A stretch of 60,697 bases of DNA, from the NCBI GenBank assembly GCA_029268225.1, contig JAJUGJ010000019.1, positions 1-60,697 on the forward strand, in the 5' to 3' direction. Source of the DNA: Burkholderiales bacterium. Lineage in GTDB: Bacteria; Pseudomonadota; Gammaproteobacteria; Burkholderiales; Burkholderiaceae_C. The position numbers and the translations under genes are program-made. Position 1 is the first letter of the stretch. Every line of letters starts with the position of its first letter. Shown piece by piece: positions 42,814 to 53,135 of this stretch. The notes below the pieces were generated by a model that was not told the origin of the DNA, ran no database searches, and saw only the letters and a list, made by a program, of their open reading frames with translations.

Positions 42814-44349
42814 ATGAGCTACCGTCTTGAACTGAGGCGCATCACCAAGCAGTACCCTGGCGTGCGCGCCAACGATGCGGTGAGCCTGAAAGTGCGACCC
42901 GGCGAGATCCACGCTGTGCTCGGCGAAAACGGCGCGGGCAAGTCCACGCTGATGAAGATCATCTTCGGCGCGGTCAAGCCCGATGAAGGCGAGATCCTTT
43001 TCAACGGCCGCGAGGTGCACATCAAGTCGCCACAAGAGGCGCGCGCCCTGGGCATCAGCATGGTGTTCCAGCACTTCTCGCTGTTCGACACCCTCAGCGT
43101 GGCCGAGAACGTCTGGCTGGGCCTCGACAAGTCCATGAGCCTGGCCGAGGTCACCGCCCGCATCCGCGAGGTGGCCGGCGAATATGGCCTCGACATCGAC
43201 CCAACCCGCACCGTGCACGACCTCAGCGTGGGCGAGCGCCAGCGCGTCGAGATCGTGCGCGCCCTGATGACGAACCCGCAGCTGCTGATCTTGGACGAGC
43301 CCACCTCGGTGCTCACGCCCCAGGCTGTCACCCGCCTGTTCGTCACCCTGCGCCACCTGGCCGAAAAGGGCTGCGCCATCCTCTACATCAGCCACAAGCT
43401 CGATGAGATCCGCGCCCTGTGCCACCACTGCACCGTGATGCGCGGCGGCAAGGTCACCGGTGAGGTGGACCCGACCAAGGAAAGCAACGCCAGCCTCTCG
43501 CGCCTGATGATCGGCGCCGAGCCGCCTGAGTTGCGCCGTGCCGCGCCCGTGCTGGGCGACGTGGCCCTGTCGGTGCGCCAACTCAGCGTGCCGCGCAACG
43601 ACCCCTTCGGTGTGGACCTGAAAGACCTGGCCTTCGAGCTGCGCGCCGGAGAAATCCTGGGCATTGCTGGCGTGTCGGGCAACGGGCAGCAGGCCTTGAT
43701 GGCGGCGCTCAGTGGCGAAGACCTGCGAGCCCAGCCGCGCAGCATCTTCCTGTTTGGCAAGGACATCAGTCGGATGTCGCCACGCCACCGCCGCCACCTG
43801 GGTCTCAACAGCGTGCCCGAAGAACGCCTGGGTCGCGGCGCCGTGCCCACCATGTCGCTGGCCCAGAACACCTTGCTGACCCGCACCGATGCCATCGGCC
43901 CTGGCGGCTGGTTGCGCATGAACGGCGTGGTCGGCATGGCGTCCGAGCTGATCGAGCGCTTCAAGGTCAAGGCCGCCGGCCCGCAGGCACCCGCGCGCAG
44001 CCTGTCGGGCGGCAACCTGCAAAAGTTCATCATGGGCCGCGAGATCGAAGCTGAGCCCAAGGTGCTGCTGGTCTCTCAGCCCACCTGGGGCGTGGACGTG
44101 GGCGCGGCCGCCCAGATCCGGGGCGAATTGTTGAAGCTGCGCGATGCCGGCTGCGCCGTGCTGGTCGTCAGCGAGGAGTTGGACGAATTGTTTGAAGTCA
44201 GTGACCGCCTGATGGTGATGGCGCAAGGCCGCCTCTCGCCCAGCCTGCCCGTGGCCGAGGCCACCATCGAGCAGATCGGTGCCTGGATGAGCGGCCTGTG
44301 GGACGCCCCCGCCGCCGTGAACGAGGAGGGCGCCCATGTTCAAGCTTGA
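42814..44349 (+). CDS. BMP-family nucleoside/purine ABC transporter ATPase
   Basis: A 511-residue double ATPase like YufO/NupA. The first half has a full Walker A (LGENGAGKSTLMK), signature LSVGERQRVEIVRAL and Walker B LLILDEPTSVL; the second half has a degenerate Walker A (GVSGNGQQALMAAL) with LSGGNLQKFIMGREI, as usual for this family. It powers import of nucleosides or purine bases with the two permeases downstream and the BMP lipoprotein. The 3' end overlaps the first permease by 14 bases. Confidence 0.92.
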   Translation: MSYRLELRRITKQYPGVRANDAVSLKVRPGEIHAVLGENGAGKSTLMKIIFGAVKPDEGEILFNGREVHIKSPQEARALGISMVFQHFSLFDTLSVAENVWLGLDKSMSLAEVTARIREVAGEYGLDIDPTRTVHDLSVGERQRVEIVRALMTNPQLLILDEPTSVLTPQAVTRLFVTLRHLAEKGCAILYISHKLDEIRALCHHCTVMRGGKVTGEVDPTKESNASLSRLMIGAEPPELRRAAPVLGDVALSVRQLSVPRNDPFGVDLKDLAFELRAGEILGIAGVSGNGQQALMAALSGEDLRAQPRSIFLFGKDISRMSPRHRRHLGLNSVPEERLGRGAVPTMSLAQNTLLTRTDAIGPGGWLRMNGVVGMASELIERFKVKAAGPQAPARSLSGGNLQKFIMGREIEAEPKVLLVSQPTWGVDVGAAAQIRGELLKLRDAGCAVLVVSEELDELFEVSDRLMVMAQGRLSPSLPVAEATIEQIGAWMSGLWDAPAAVNEEGAHVQA

Positions 44350-45397
44350 GCCCCGTCCCGTCCCCTCGAAGGCGCTGACCTTCGCTTCGCCGCTCATTGC
44401 GCTGCTCATCACCGTGCTGATCGGCGTGGGCCTGTTCATGGCCTTGGGCAAAGACCCAGTGGCGGGTCTGCGCATGTTCTTCATCGAGCCGCTCAAGAGC
44501 CCCTACGCCCTGTCCGAGCTCAGCCTGAAAGCCACCCCGCTGATCCTGATCGGACTGGGGCTGGCTGCGTGTTTCCGCGCCAACCTGTGGAACATCGGTG
44601 CCGAAGGGCAGTTCGTCATGGGCGCCATCTTCGCCGGCGGCGTCGCCATGCAGGCCACCCCCGACACCGGGCGCTGGATTGTCGTGGCCGTGTTGGCCGC
44701 CGGCATGCTGGGCGGCATGGTCTGGGCCGGCATCGTGGCGGCCTTGCGTGACCGCTTCCACGCCAACGAAATCCTCGTCAGCCTGATGCTGGTCTACGTG
44801 GCCGAGATGCTGCTGAGTTACCTCGTCTACGGCCCCTGGAAGGACCCGGCCGGCTACAACTTCCCGCAAACCATCACCTTCCTGGAAGCCACGCGCGTGC
44901 CCAAGCTGATGACCGGACTGCGCATGAACATCGGCATCATCCTGGCACTGGTGGCGGTGGCGGGCTTTGCCATCTTCCTGTTCCGCACCTACGCGGGCTT
45001 CCAGTTGCAGGTGGGCGGCCTGGCACCCCAGGCGGCGCGCTATGCCGGCTTCTCGTCGCGCAAGGCGCTGTGGACGGCACTGCTGCTGTCAGGCGGCATG
45101 GCCGGCCTGGCCGGGGCACTGGACGTGGCCGGCCCGCAAGGCCAGCTCACGCCCTATGTGCCGCTGGGCTACGGCTTCGCGGCCATCATCGTCGCCTTCG
45201 TCGGCCGCCTGCACCCGGTCGGCATCGTCTTCTCGGCCATCCTGATGAGCATGTTCTTCATCGGCGGTGAGCTGGCGCAGTCCCGCCTGGGCCTGCCCAA
45301 GGCCATGACCGGTGTCTTCCAGGGCCTGTTGCTGTTCACGCTGCTGGCGTGTGACACCTTCATCCACCAACGTCTGCGCTGGGCGAACGCCAAATGA
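44336..45397 (+). CDS. BMP-family ABC transporter permease 1
   Basis: A 353-residue inner-membrane permease of the BPD_transp_2 type (YufP/NupP-like) with about ten helices. Typical blocks are GLAACFRANLWNIGAEGQFVMG and GYGFAAIIVAFVGRLHPVGIVFSA. It starts within the 3' end of the ATPase gene and ends with a 4-base overlap with permease 2, so translation is coupled. Confidence 0.92.
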   Translation: MFKLEPRPVPSKALTFASPLIALLITVLIGVGLFMALGKDPVAGLRMFFIEPLKSPYALSELSLKATPLILIGLGLAACFRANLWNIGAEGQFVMGAIFAGGVAMQATPDTGRWIVVAVLAAGMLGGMVWAGIVAALRDRFHANEILVSLMLVYVAEMLLSYLVYGPWKDPAGYNFPQTITFLEATRVPKLMTGLRMNIGIILALVAVAGFAIFLFRTYAGFQLQVGGLAPQAARYAGFSSRKALWTALLLSGGMAGLAGALDVAGPQGQLTPYVPLGYGFAAIIVAFVGRLHPVGIVFSAILMSMFFIGGELAQSRLGLPKAMTGVFQGLLLFTLLACDTFIHQRLRWANAK

Positions 45398-46341
45398 CCG
45401 AAGTCATCTCCTTCATCACTGCCGATTCGCTGGCGCTGCTGATCGCCGCGACCCTCAACGCGGGCACCGTGGTGGCCCTGGCCGCCCTGGGGCTCTTGCT
45501 CAACGAGCGGGCCGGCGTGCTCAACCTGGGGGCCGAGGGCATGATGCTCGTGGCCGCCATCGCCGGTTTTGCCACCGGCGTCTCCACGGGCAACGACTGG
45601 TTGGCCTTCGGTGCGGGCGCCTTGGCCGGGGCCGTCATGGCGGCGGTCTTTGGTCTGCTGGTCATCTGGCTCAACACCAACCAGTACGCCACGGGGTTGG
45701 CGCTCAGTCTGTTCGGATCCGGCTTGAGCGCGTTCGTGGGCATCCGCTACACGCAAGAGCGCCTGCCCGAGCGCCCGCATTTCGACATCCCCTGGCTGTC
45801 TGACCTGCCGTTTGTGGGCACCGCCTTCTTCAAGCACCACCCTCTGGTCTACATCGCGGTGCTGCTGGCGCTGGGGCTGACCTGGTTCCTGATGCGTTCG
45901 CGCCCCGGCTTGGTGCTGCGTGCGGTGGGCGAATCCCCCGAATCGGCGCATGCCCTGGGCTACGCCGTGCGTCCCATTCGCCTGCTGGCGGTCACCTTGG
46001 GCGGTGCGCTGTGCGGCCTGGCGGGGGCCTACATCTCGGTGGCCTACACACCCATGTGGGTCGAAGGCATGGTGGCCGGCAAGGGCTGGATCGCGCTGGC
46101 GCTGACCACCTTCGCCACCTGGCGCCCTGGGCGTGTGCTGCTGGGGGCCTACCTGTTTGGCGGCGTCACCATGCTGCAGTTCCAGATGCAAGGCCAGGGC
46201 GTGGCGATTCCCAGCCAGTTCCTGACCATGTTGCCGTATCTGGCGACCATCGTTGTGTTGGTCCTGATCTCGCGCAACCCGACATGGATCCGTCTGAACA
46301 TGCCGGCATCCTTGGGAAAGCCCTTCCATCCTGGGCACTAA
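45394..46341 (+). CDS. BMP-family ABC transporter permease 2
   Basis: A 315-residue permease (YufQ/NupQ-like), BPD_transp_2 family, with about nine helices. LLLNERAGVLNLGAEGMMLVAA and GLVLRAVGESPESAHALGY are typical. It pairs with permease 1 as the transmembrane heterodimer. The substrate-binding gene lies 92 bases downstream behind its own TGTATACA element, so the binding protein can be made in excess. Confidence 0.92.
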   Translation: MTEVISFITADSLALLIAATLNAGTVVALAALGLLLNERAGVLNLGAEGMMLVAAIAGFATGVSTGNDWLAFGAGALAGAVMAAVFGLLVIWLNTNQYATGLALSLFGSGLSAFVGIRYTQERLPERPHFDIPWLSDLPFVGTAFFKHHPLVYIAVLLALGLTWFLMRSRPGLVLRAVGESPESAHALGYAVRPIRLLAVTLGGALCGLAGAYISVAYTPMWVEGMVAGKGWIALALTTFATWRPGRVLLGAYLFGGVTMLQFQMQGQGVAIPSQFLTMLPYLATIVVLVLISRNPTWIRLNMPASLGKPFHPGH

Positions 46342-46370
46342 AACGGCATCATCACCCGGCATGATCATTG

Positions 46371-46388
46371 CTGTATACAACTTTGTCA
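46371..46388 (+). promoter_or_regulatory. Putative GntR operator upstream of the BMP lipoprotein gene
   Basis: CTGTATACAACTTTGTCA. It agrees with the minus-strand copy at 12072-12092 at 16 of 18 positions and contains the same palindrome core (46372-46379). It lies 46-63 bases before the ATG and points toward it. TATACA may also serve as the -10 box. Confidence 0.6.
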
Positions 46389-46433
46389 TTGGCTAGGGTC
46401 GCCGTCCGGCCCGCTTTCACACCTGGAGATGAG

Positions 46434-47591
46434 ATGACTACACCTTTGTCCAAGCGTTCTCTGCTGAAGATGGGCGGCTGGGCCGCCTTGGCTGCCACCG
46501 CTGCCTTGGTCGGCTGCAGCAAGTCCGAAACCGAACCTGCGGCCGGTGCCGCATCGGAGGCCGCTTCGGTCGCAGCCAAGTCTGAGCCCCTGCAAATCGC
46601 TTTCGCCTACGTCGGCCCGGTGGGTGACGCGGGCTGGACCTACGCTCACAACGAGGGTCGTCTGGCCGTCGAGAAGGAATTCGGCGACAAGGTCAAGACC
46701 AGCATCGTCGAGAAGGTGCCCGAGGGCCCCGAGGCCGAACGCGTGATCCGTGACCTGGTGGGGCAGGGCGCCAAGCTGGTGTTCGGCACCACCTTCGGCT
46801 ACATGGAGCCCATGCTCAAGGTCGCCGCCGACCACCCCGACGTCAAGTTCGAGCATGCCACCGGTTACAAGACCGCCGCCAACATGCGTACCTACGACGC
46901 CCGTACCTACGAGGGTGCCTACATGGCTGGCGTGATCGCAGGTTCGATGACCAAGACCAACACCCTGGGTGTGGTCGGCTCCATCCCCATCCCCGAGGTG
47001 ATCCGCAACATCAACTCCTTCACCCTGGGCGCCCAAAGCGTCAACCCCAAGATCAAGACCAAGGTCGTATGGGTGAACGCCTGGTTCGATCCTCCCAAGG
47101 AAACCGAAGGCGCGCAAAGCCTGCTGAACCAGGGCGCCGACGTGCTGTTCCAGAACACCGACTCGGCCGCTGTGCTGCAGACGGCTGAGAAGGCCGGCAA
47201 GTACGCCTTCGGCTGGGACTCCAACATGAGCCACTTCGGTCCGAAGGCTCACCTCGCCTCGGCGGTGATCAACTGGGGTCCTTACTACATCAAGGCCACC
47301 AAGGAGGCGCTGGAAGGCACCTGGTCCACCGGTGGCGTGTGGTGGGGCGTGAAGGATGGCGCCATCGACCTGGTGGCGATGTCTGACGCCGTGCCTGCCG
47401 AAGTCAAGACCAAGGTCGAGACCATCAAGGCTGGCCTGAAGGACGGCAGCTTCACCATCTGGAAGGGTCCGATTGTGGGCACCGACGGCAAGGAAGTGCT
47501 GGCCGCTGGCGCCACGGCCGACGACAAGTTCCTCGGCGGCATCAACTTCTACGTCAAGGGCGTGGAAGGCTCGGTTCCCTCCAGCAAGTGA
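46434..47591 (+). CDS. BMP-family substrate-binding lipoprotein (purine/nucleoside uptake)
   Basis: A 385-residue periplasmic lipoprotein. The signal ends in the lipobox LVGC (Cys28), followed by an Ala/Ser/Glu-rich linker and the BMP/PnrA domain starting IAFAYVGPVGDAGWTYAHNEG. Binding-site region TTFGYMEPMLKVA and HATGYKTAANMRTYDARTYEGAYMAG are typical. It is the receptor for the ATPase and permeases just upstream. The ATG at 46434 has GGAGATGAG before it; the upstream frame runs through the operator. Genome context (guaD, xdh, adenine deaminase) suggests purine bases or nucleosides as ligand. Confidence 0.92.
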   Translation: MTTPLSKRSLLKMGGWAALAATAALVGCSKSETEPAAGAASEAASVAAKSEPLQIAFAYVGPVGDAGWTYAHNEGRLAVEKEFGDKVKTSIVEKVPEGPEAERVIRDLVGQGAKLVFGTTFGYMEPMLKVAADHPDVKFEHATGYKTAANMRTYDARTYEGAYMAGVIAGSMTKTNTLGVVGSIPIPEVIRNINSFTLGAQSVNPKIKTKVVWVNAWFDPPKETEGAQSLLNQGADVLFQNTDSAAVLQTAEKAGKYAFGWDSNMSHFGPKAHLASAVINWGPYYIKATKEALEGTWSTGGVWWGVKDGAIDLVAMSDAVPAEVKTKVETIKAGLKDGSFTIWKGPIVGTDGKEVLAAGATADDKFLGGINFYVKGVEGSVPSSK

Positions 47592-47594
47592 TGA

Positions 47595-48809
<1,215 letters not shown>

Positions 48810-48862
48810 TACAGCCTGGTGAGATGGCCTGCACGCAGGCCTGTGCCTGATCCTGCGCGGCC

Positions 48863-49648
48863 TCAGGCCTGTTCGTCCACCGGCACGGGCAAGCGCTTGC
48901 CGGGGCGCGCGTCGGCGTTGCGATCTGGAATGAACTGCAGCGATGACAGGGCGGCCAGCACCAAGGCCGGCGGCACCGTGGCGATGTAGCCCAGGTGCTT
49001 GAACCCCAGCGCCCCCAGCAGCCCGCCCAGGAAGAACATCAGCACCAGGCTCAGGTGCAGGCGCAGGCGTTTCAGGTTGGCCCGAACGGCGGGGTGTTCC
49101 GGGCTGTCGGGCGTGCGGTTCCAGTACAGCATCCGTCCCAACTCGATCCCGATGTCCGTCACCATCCCGGTGACGTGCGTGGTGCGGATCACCGAGTTCG
49201 ACACCTTGGTGATCATGGCGTTTTGCAAGCCCATGATGAAGCACAGCAGCACCACGGTGAGGATCAGCGATGAGCCGATCACCCGGTGATAGGCGCCCAG
49301 CACCCCGAACACCAGCATCAGGATCGCCACCAGCAGCAAGGGCGCGGAATATTCGTGGCGTGAGCGCCGCCGCCGTGCCCAGTTGATCATGACGGCCGAG
49401 GTGGCCGCGCCCCCCAGGAACGACAGGACGGAAATCAGGGCGCCCTTGACCAATTCGAACTGACCCAGCGCGAGGTTGTCGGCCATCTCGGACACCAGCC
49501 CGGTCATGTGCGACGTGTACTGGCTCACCGCCAGAAAGCCGCCCGCATTGATGGCGCCAGCGTTGAAGGCCAGAAACAGTCCCAGGTGAACATCGGTACG
49601 CCGGGTGCGTTCCGGCGCGGTCAGGGTCCGCAGGTACTCGACGGGCAT
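48863..49648 (-). CDS. DUF1275 (YoaK-like) membrane protein
   Basis: A 261-residue membrane protein with six or seven helices. The family pattern is FNAGAINAGGFLAVSQYTSHMTG near the N-terminus and MGLQNAMITKVSNSVIRTTHVTGMVTDIG in the middle. Function is not established. It is convergent with the adenine deaminase gene and divergent from the FtsX-type permease across 69 bases. Confidence 0.88.
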   Translation of the reverse strand: MPVEYLRTLTAPERTRRTDVHLGLFLAFNAGAINAGGFLAVSQYTSHMTGLVSEMADNLALGQFELVKGALISVLSFLGGAATSAVMINWARRRRSRHEYSAPLLLVAILMLVFGVLGAYHRVIGSSLILTVVLLCFIMGLQNAMITKVSNSVIRTTHVTGMVTDIGIELGRMLYWNRTPDSPEHPAVRANLKRLRLHLSLVLMFFLGGLLGALGFKHLGYIATVPPALVLAALSSLQFIPDRNADARPGKRLPVPVDEQA

Positions 49649-49717
49649 GGCTTGAGCAAACTTCCGCTAAAGCTGACATCATCGCTCAATTGCATGCGTT
49701 GCCGAGTACAAACCGAC

Positions 49718-52333
49718 ATGGCCGATCCGTTTTTCCACACCATTCCCGCCTGGCGATGGGCCCTGATTCAGACCCGTCGTGACCTGCGTGCCACCAGCAT
49801 GCGCGTGCTGCTGGTGGCCGTGACCCTGGCTGTCGCCGCGCTCACCGCGGTGGCTTTCTTTGCCGACCGCATCGAGCGCGGCCTCAGCCGTGACGCGGCG
49901 CAGTTGCTCGGGGGAGACGCCGTGGTGGTGGCAGATCAACCCCTGCCTGACGACTTTGCGCGTCGCGCCCAGGCCAATCAGTTGCGCACTGCACGCACGG
50001 CCAGTTTCCCCAGCATGGCGCGGGCACCCGACGACCTCGGGGGGGAGGCTCGCCTCGCCAGCCTCAAGGCTGTCAGCGGGGGCTACCCCTTGCGTGGTCA
50101 GCTCACCCTGGGTGATCTGCTGGCCGATGGCCGTGTGCAAACCCGTGGCCCGGCACCCATGGGGGGGCCGGCGGCTGGCGAAGTCTGGGTGGACCCTGGT
50201 TTGCTCCTTGCGCTCAACCTCAAGATGGGCGACGCCATCTGGCTGGGCGAGGCCGCCTTCCGCATCAGCGCGGTCATTGTCAACGAGCCTGACCGCGGCT
50301 CGGGCTTCAGCACCTTCTCTCCCCGTGTGCTGATGCGCGAGGCCGACCTGCCGGTCACCGAACTCATCCAGCCTGCCAGCCGCGTCACCTATCGCCTGCT
50401 CGTTGCCGGCCCGGCCCGCCGGGGCGACGTGGGTGCGTCCCCCAACCTGAAAGCCGCCCCAGCGGGTGAGGCCGCCGCCCAGAGCGCGCTGCGTCGATTC
50501 GTGCAAGACAGCGAGCAAGCCGCCGAGAAACTTCGCGGCGTCCGGGTTGAAACCTTGGATCAGGGGCGCCCGGAGATGCGTGCCACGCTCGACCGTGCCG
50601 CCCTGTTCCTGCGTCTGGTGGCCCTGCTGGCCGCCTTGCTCTCGGCCGTGGCCGTGGCCGTGGTCTCGCGCGATTTCGCTCAGCGTCGTCTTGACGACTG
50701 CGCCTTGATGCGGGTGCTGGGCGTGCCCCAATCCGTCATGGCCTGGTCCTACGCGCTGCAGTTTCTGCTCGTTGGTGTGCTGGCCAGTGCGCTGGGTCTG
50801 CTGATCGGCTGGGGTTGCCACCACATCTTTGTCCACATTCTGGCCGATCTGGTCAACGTCAGCCTGCCTTCGGCGGGCTGGCAGCCGGTGTTGCTCGGCG
50901 TGGGCACGGGCGTGCTGCTCACCCTGGGCTTTGGCCTGCCTCCGGTGCTGCAACTGGCTCAGGTACCCCCCCTGCGTGTGCTGCGGCGCGACCTCGGGCA
51001 GGTGAGGGTGTTGTCTCTGGGCATGGCTGTGCTGGGCATCGGCGCCTTGTTCGGTCTGTTGCTGGTCGTGGCGCAAGACCTGAAGCTGGGCGGCATCGCC
51101 CTGGGTGGCTTTGTGCTCGCCATGCTGGTGTTCGCGGTGTTCGCGGCCGGTACGGTGTGGGTGCTGCGCCAGATGGCTCAAGCGTGGGCGGGGCGTTTGC
51201 CTCCCTGGCTCACCTTGGCCACACGCCAGCTCACCGCACAGCCGGGCCACACCATCGTTCAGGTCTGCGCGTTGGGGGTGGGCCTGCTGGCCCTGATGCT
51301 GCTCATCCTGATCCGCACCGATCTGGTTGCCAGTTGGCGTGCCGCGACCCCGCCCGACTCCCCCAATCGCTTCGTCATCAACATCCAGCCTGACCAGGTG
51401 GAGGCCTTTCAGGCGGCGCTCAAACAGGCAGGTGTCACGCAGTACGACTGGTACCCGATGGTCCGGGCCCGCTTGCTCAGCGTCAACGGCCAGCCGGTTC
51501 GGGCGCAGGACTACGCCGAGGAGCGCGCGCAACGCCTGGTCGAACGTGAGTTCAACCTCAGTTACGCCGAGCAGGTGCCCGCTCACAATCCGGTCGTGGC
51601 AGGGCGCTACCAGCCCAACGAACCTGATGCTTTCAGCGTGGAAACGGGGCTGGCCGAAACCCTGGGCCTGAAGATGGGTGACCGTCTTCGCTTTGACATG
51701 GCCGGTGTGCAGCACGAGGGGCGCATCACCAGCTTGCGCAAGGTTGACTGGGCTTCCATGCGCGTCAACTTCTTCGTGATGGCGCCGTCCAAGGCCATGC
51801 CTGATTGGCCTTCCACCTACATCACGGCGTTTCGCATGCCCGATCAGTCGTCGCTGGACCGTACCCTGATCCAGCAGTTCCCCAATCTCACGGTCGTGGA
51901 CGTGTCCGCCACACTCAACCAGATCCAGCGCGTGCTCGCCCAGGTCATCACTGCCGTGGAGTTCCTGTTCATCTTCACCCTCGTGGCGGGCCTCATTGTG
52001 CTGATGGCGGGCCTGATGACCTCGCGAGAGCGGCGAGCTCGCGAGTGGGCCATCCTGCGCTCACTGGGCGCCACGCAAGACCTGCTGGGACGCGTGCAGC
52101 GCATCGAATTGCTCGGGGTGGGGGCCTTGGCGGGGGCCTTGTCGGCCGCGGCCGCGTTGGGCATCGGCGCCGTGCTGGCTGCCAAGGTGTTTGACTTCGC
52201 GTGGCAGGCACCCCTCTGGTGGCCGCTGCCCGGTGCCTTGGCCGGTGCCTTGCTGGCATGGCTGGCCGGTTGGTGGAGCTTGCGCGGCGTGGTGCAGCGT
52301 CCGGTGTCGCTCACCTTGCGCCAGGCCGAATAA
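49718..52333 (+). CDS. FtsX-type ABC permease, YbbP-like
   Basis: An 871-residue inner-membrane protein with an N-terminal helix, a large periplasmic domain (MacB-PCD type, 50-280), FtsX-type helices in two sets (about 300-480 and 770-870) and a second periplasmic domain between them. Typical are RRLDDCALMRVLGVP in the first core and SRERRAREWAILRSLGAT in the second. YbbP-like permeases normally pair with a YbbA/LolD-type ATPase, but no such gene is adjacent here. Probably works on lipids or hydrophobic molecules in the envelope; substrate unknown. Confidence 0.87.
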   Translation: MADPFFHTIPAWRWALIQTRRDLRATSMRVLLVAVTLAVAALTAVAFFADRIERGLSRDAAQLLGGDAVVVADQPLPDDFARRAQANQLRTARTASFPSMARAPDDLGGEARLASLKAVSGGYPLRGQLTLGDLLADGRVQTRGPAPMGGPAAGEVWVDPGLLLALNLKMGDAIWLGEAAFRISAVIVNEPDRGSGFSTFSPRVLMREADLPVTELIQPASRVTYRLLVAGPARRGDVGASPNLKAAPAGEAAAQSALRRFVQDSEQAAEKLRGVRVETLDQGRPEMRATLDRAALFLRLVALLAALLSAVAVAVVSRDFAQRRLDDCALMRVLGVPQSVMAWSYALQFLLVGVLASALGLLIGWGCHHIFVHILADLVNVSLPSAGWQPVLLGVGTGVLLTLGFGLPPVLQLAQVPPLRVLRRDLGQVRVLSLGMAVLGIGALFGLLLVVAQDLKLGGIALGGFVLAMLVFAVFAAGTVWVLRQMAQAWAGRLPPWLTLATRQLTAQPGHTIVQVCALGVGLLALMLLILIRTDLVASWRAATPPDSPNRFVINIQPDQVEAFQAALKQAGVTQYDWYPMVRARLLSVNGQPVRAQDYAEERAQRLVEREFNLSYAEQVPAHNPVVAGRYQPNEPDAFSVETGLAETLGLKMGDRLRFDMAGVQHEGRITSLRKVDWASMRVNFFVMAPSKAMPDWPSTYITAFRMPDQSSLDRTLIQQFPNLTVVDVSATLNQIQRVLAQVITAVEFLFIFTLVAGLIVLMAGLMTSRERRAREWAILRSLGATQDLLGRVQRIELLGVGALAGALSAAAALGIGAVLAAKVFDFAWQAPLWWPLPGALAGALLAWLAGWWSLRGVVQRPVSLTLRQAE

Positions 52334-52351
52334 GGATGAGCTCCAACATGG

Positions 52352-52375
52352 AAAAAGCCGGCTCTGGGCCGGCTT
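52352..52375 (-). terminator. Rho-independent terminator of cheW
   Basis: Perfect 8-base stem AAGCCGGC / GCCGGCTT (52355-52362 with 52368-52375), loop of five. On the minus strand it is followed by a run of five T (52356-52352), so it terminates the cheW transcript; on the plus strand there is no T run. Confidence 0.75.
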
Positions 52376-52418
52376 GCCTGGGGGGAGGGCGCGCCACGGA
52401 GGCGTGCTCAGCCTTGTG

Positions 52419-53009
52419 TCATTCTGCGCTCAGGCTGTTGATCAGGCCCATTTCAGCGCTGCCCATCAGCGACTCGATGTCCATCAGGATCAGCAGGCGG
52501 TCACTCACGTTGGCGATGCCCGTGATGTAGGTGGTGTCCACAATGGAGTTGCTCATTTCGGGCGCAGGCTGAATCATTTGCTCGTTCAGCTGCATCACGT
52601 CGCTCACCGAGTCCACCACAGCGCCCACCACGCGGCCGCGCACATTCAGCACGATCACCACGGTGAAGCTGTTGATCTCGGCCTCGCCATTGGCATTCAA
52701 GCAGTTGAACTTGATGCGCAGGTCCACGATCGGCACGATCACACCACGCAGGTTCACCACACCCTTCAGGTAGGAGGGGGCGTTGGCAATCTTGGTGGGC
52801 GGCTCATATGAGCGGATTTCCTGCACCTTCAGGATGTCGATGCCGTACTCTTCGCTGCCCAGACGGAAGGTGAGGTATTCACGACCGGCTGGCGCATGGC
52901 GCACCTGACGCGAAGGCGTGTTGCGCAAGGCCAGGGAAGATGTCTGAGATCCACCTTGCGTGGATGCACCCGTCAGGGTCTGGGGGGCGGTAGCTTGCAG
53001 GGTGTCCAT
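52419..53009 (-). CDS. cheW: CheW chemotaxis coupling protein
   Basis: A 196-residue CheW. The disordered N-terminus (1-48, Ser/Thr/Gln-rich) is longer than in E. coli CheW; the CheW domain begins at EYLTFRLGSEEYGIDILKVQEI and contains VVNLRGVIVPIVDLR and GAVVDSVSDVMQL. It links receptors to CheA. No cheA, receptor or flagellar gene lies in the window. The ATG at 53009 is supported by GAGGA just before it. A weak sigma-28-like -10 box lies upstream. Confidence 0.9.
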   Translation of the reverse strand: MDTLQATAPQTLTGASTQGGSQTSSLALRNTPSRQVRHAPAGREYLTFRLGSEEYGIDILKVQEIRSYEPPTKIANAPSYLKGVVNLRGVIVPIVDLRIKFNCLNANGEAEINSFTVVIVLNVRGRVVGAVVDSVSDVMQLNEQMIQPAPEMSNSIVDTTYITGIANVSDRLLILMDIESLMGSAEMGLINSLSAE

Positions 53010-53073
53010 GCTCGTCCTCGGTCGGTTCACCGGCGCCAGACAACGGCGCGCTCATTGAAACTCTATCCCGCTA

Positions 53074-53100
53074 GTATCGGCCAGATATCCGGAAAGACAA
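53074..53100 (-). promoter_or_regulatory. Possible sigma-28 (FliA) promoter of cheW
   Basis: Minus strand GCCGATAC (53081-53074) differs by one base from the FliA -10 consensus GCCGATAA. Eleven bases upstream lies TTGTCTTT, a poor match to TAAAGTTT. The leader would be about 55 bases. Confidence 0.3.
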
Positions 53101-53135
53101 GTGCAAAAAGCACGGTCGGCGACCCGTGGGTGGAT

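Noticed and set aside
41362..44496. 1044-residue open frame on the minus strand
   Set aside because: Antisense to guanine deaminase and the BMP-type ATPase, both unmistakable; composition is His/Gly/Gln/Ala-rich shadow type.
49679..51715. 678-residue open frame on the minus strand
   Set aside because: Antisense to the YbbP-like permease; shadow composition rich in Gln and His.
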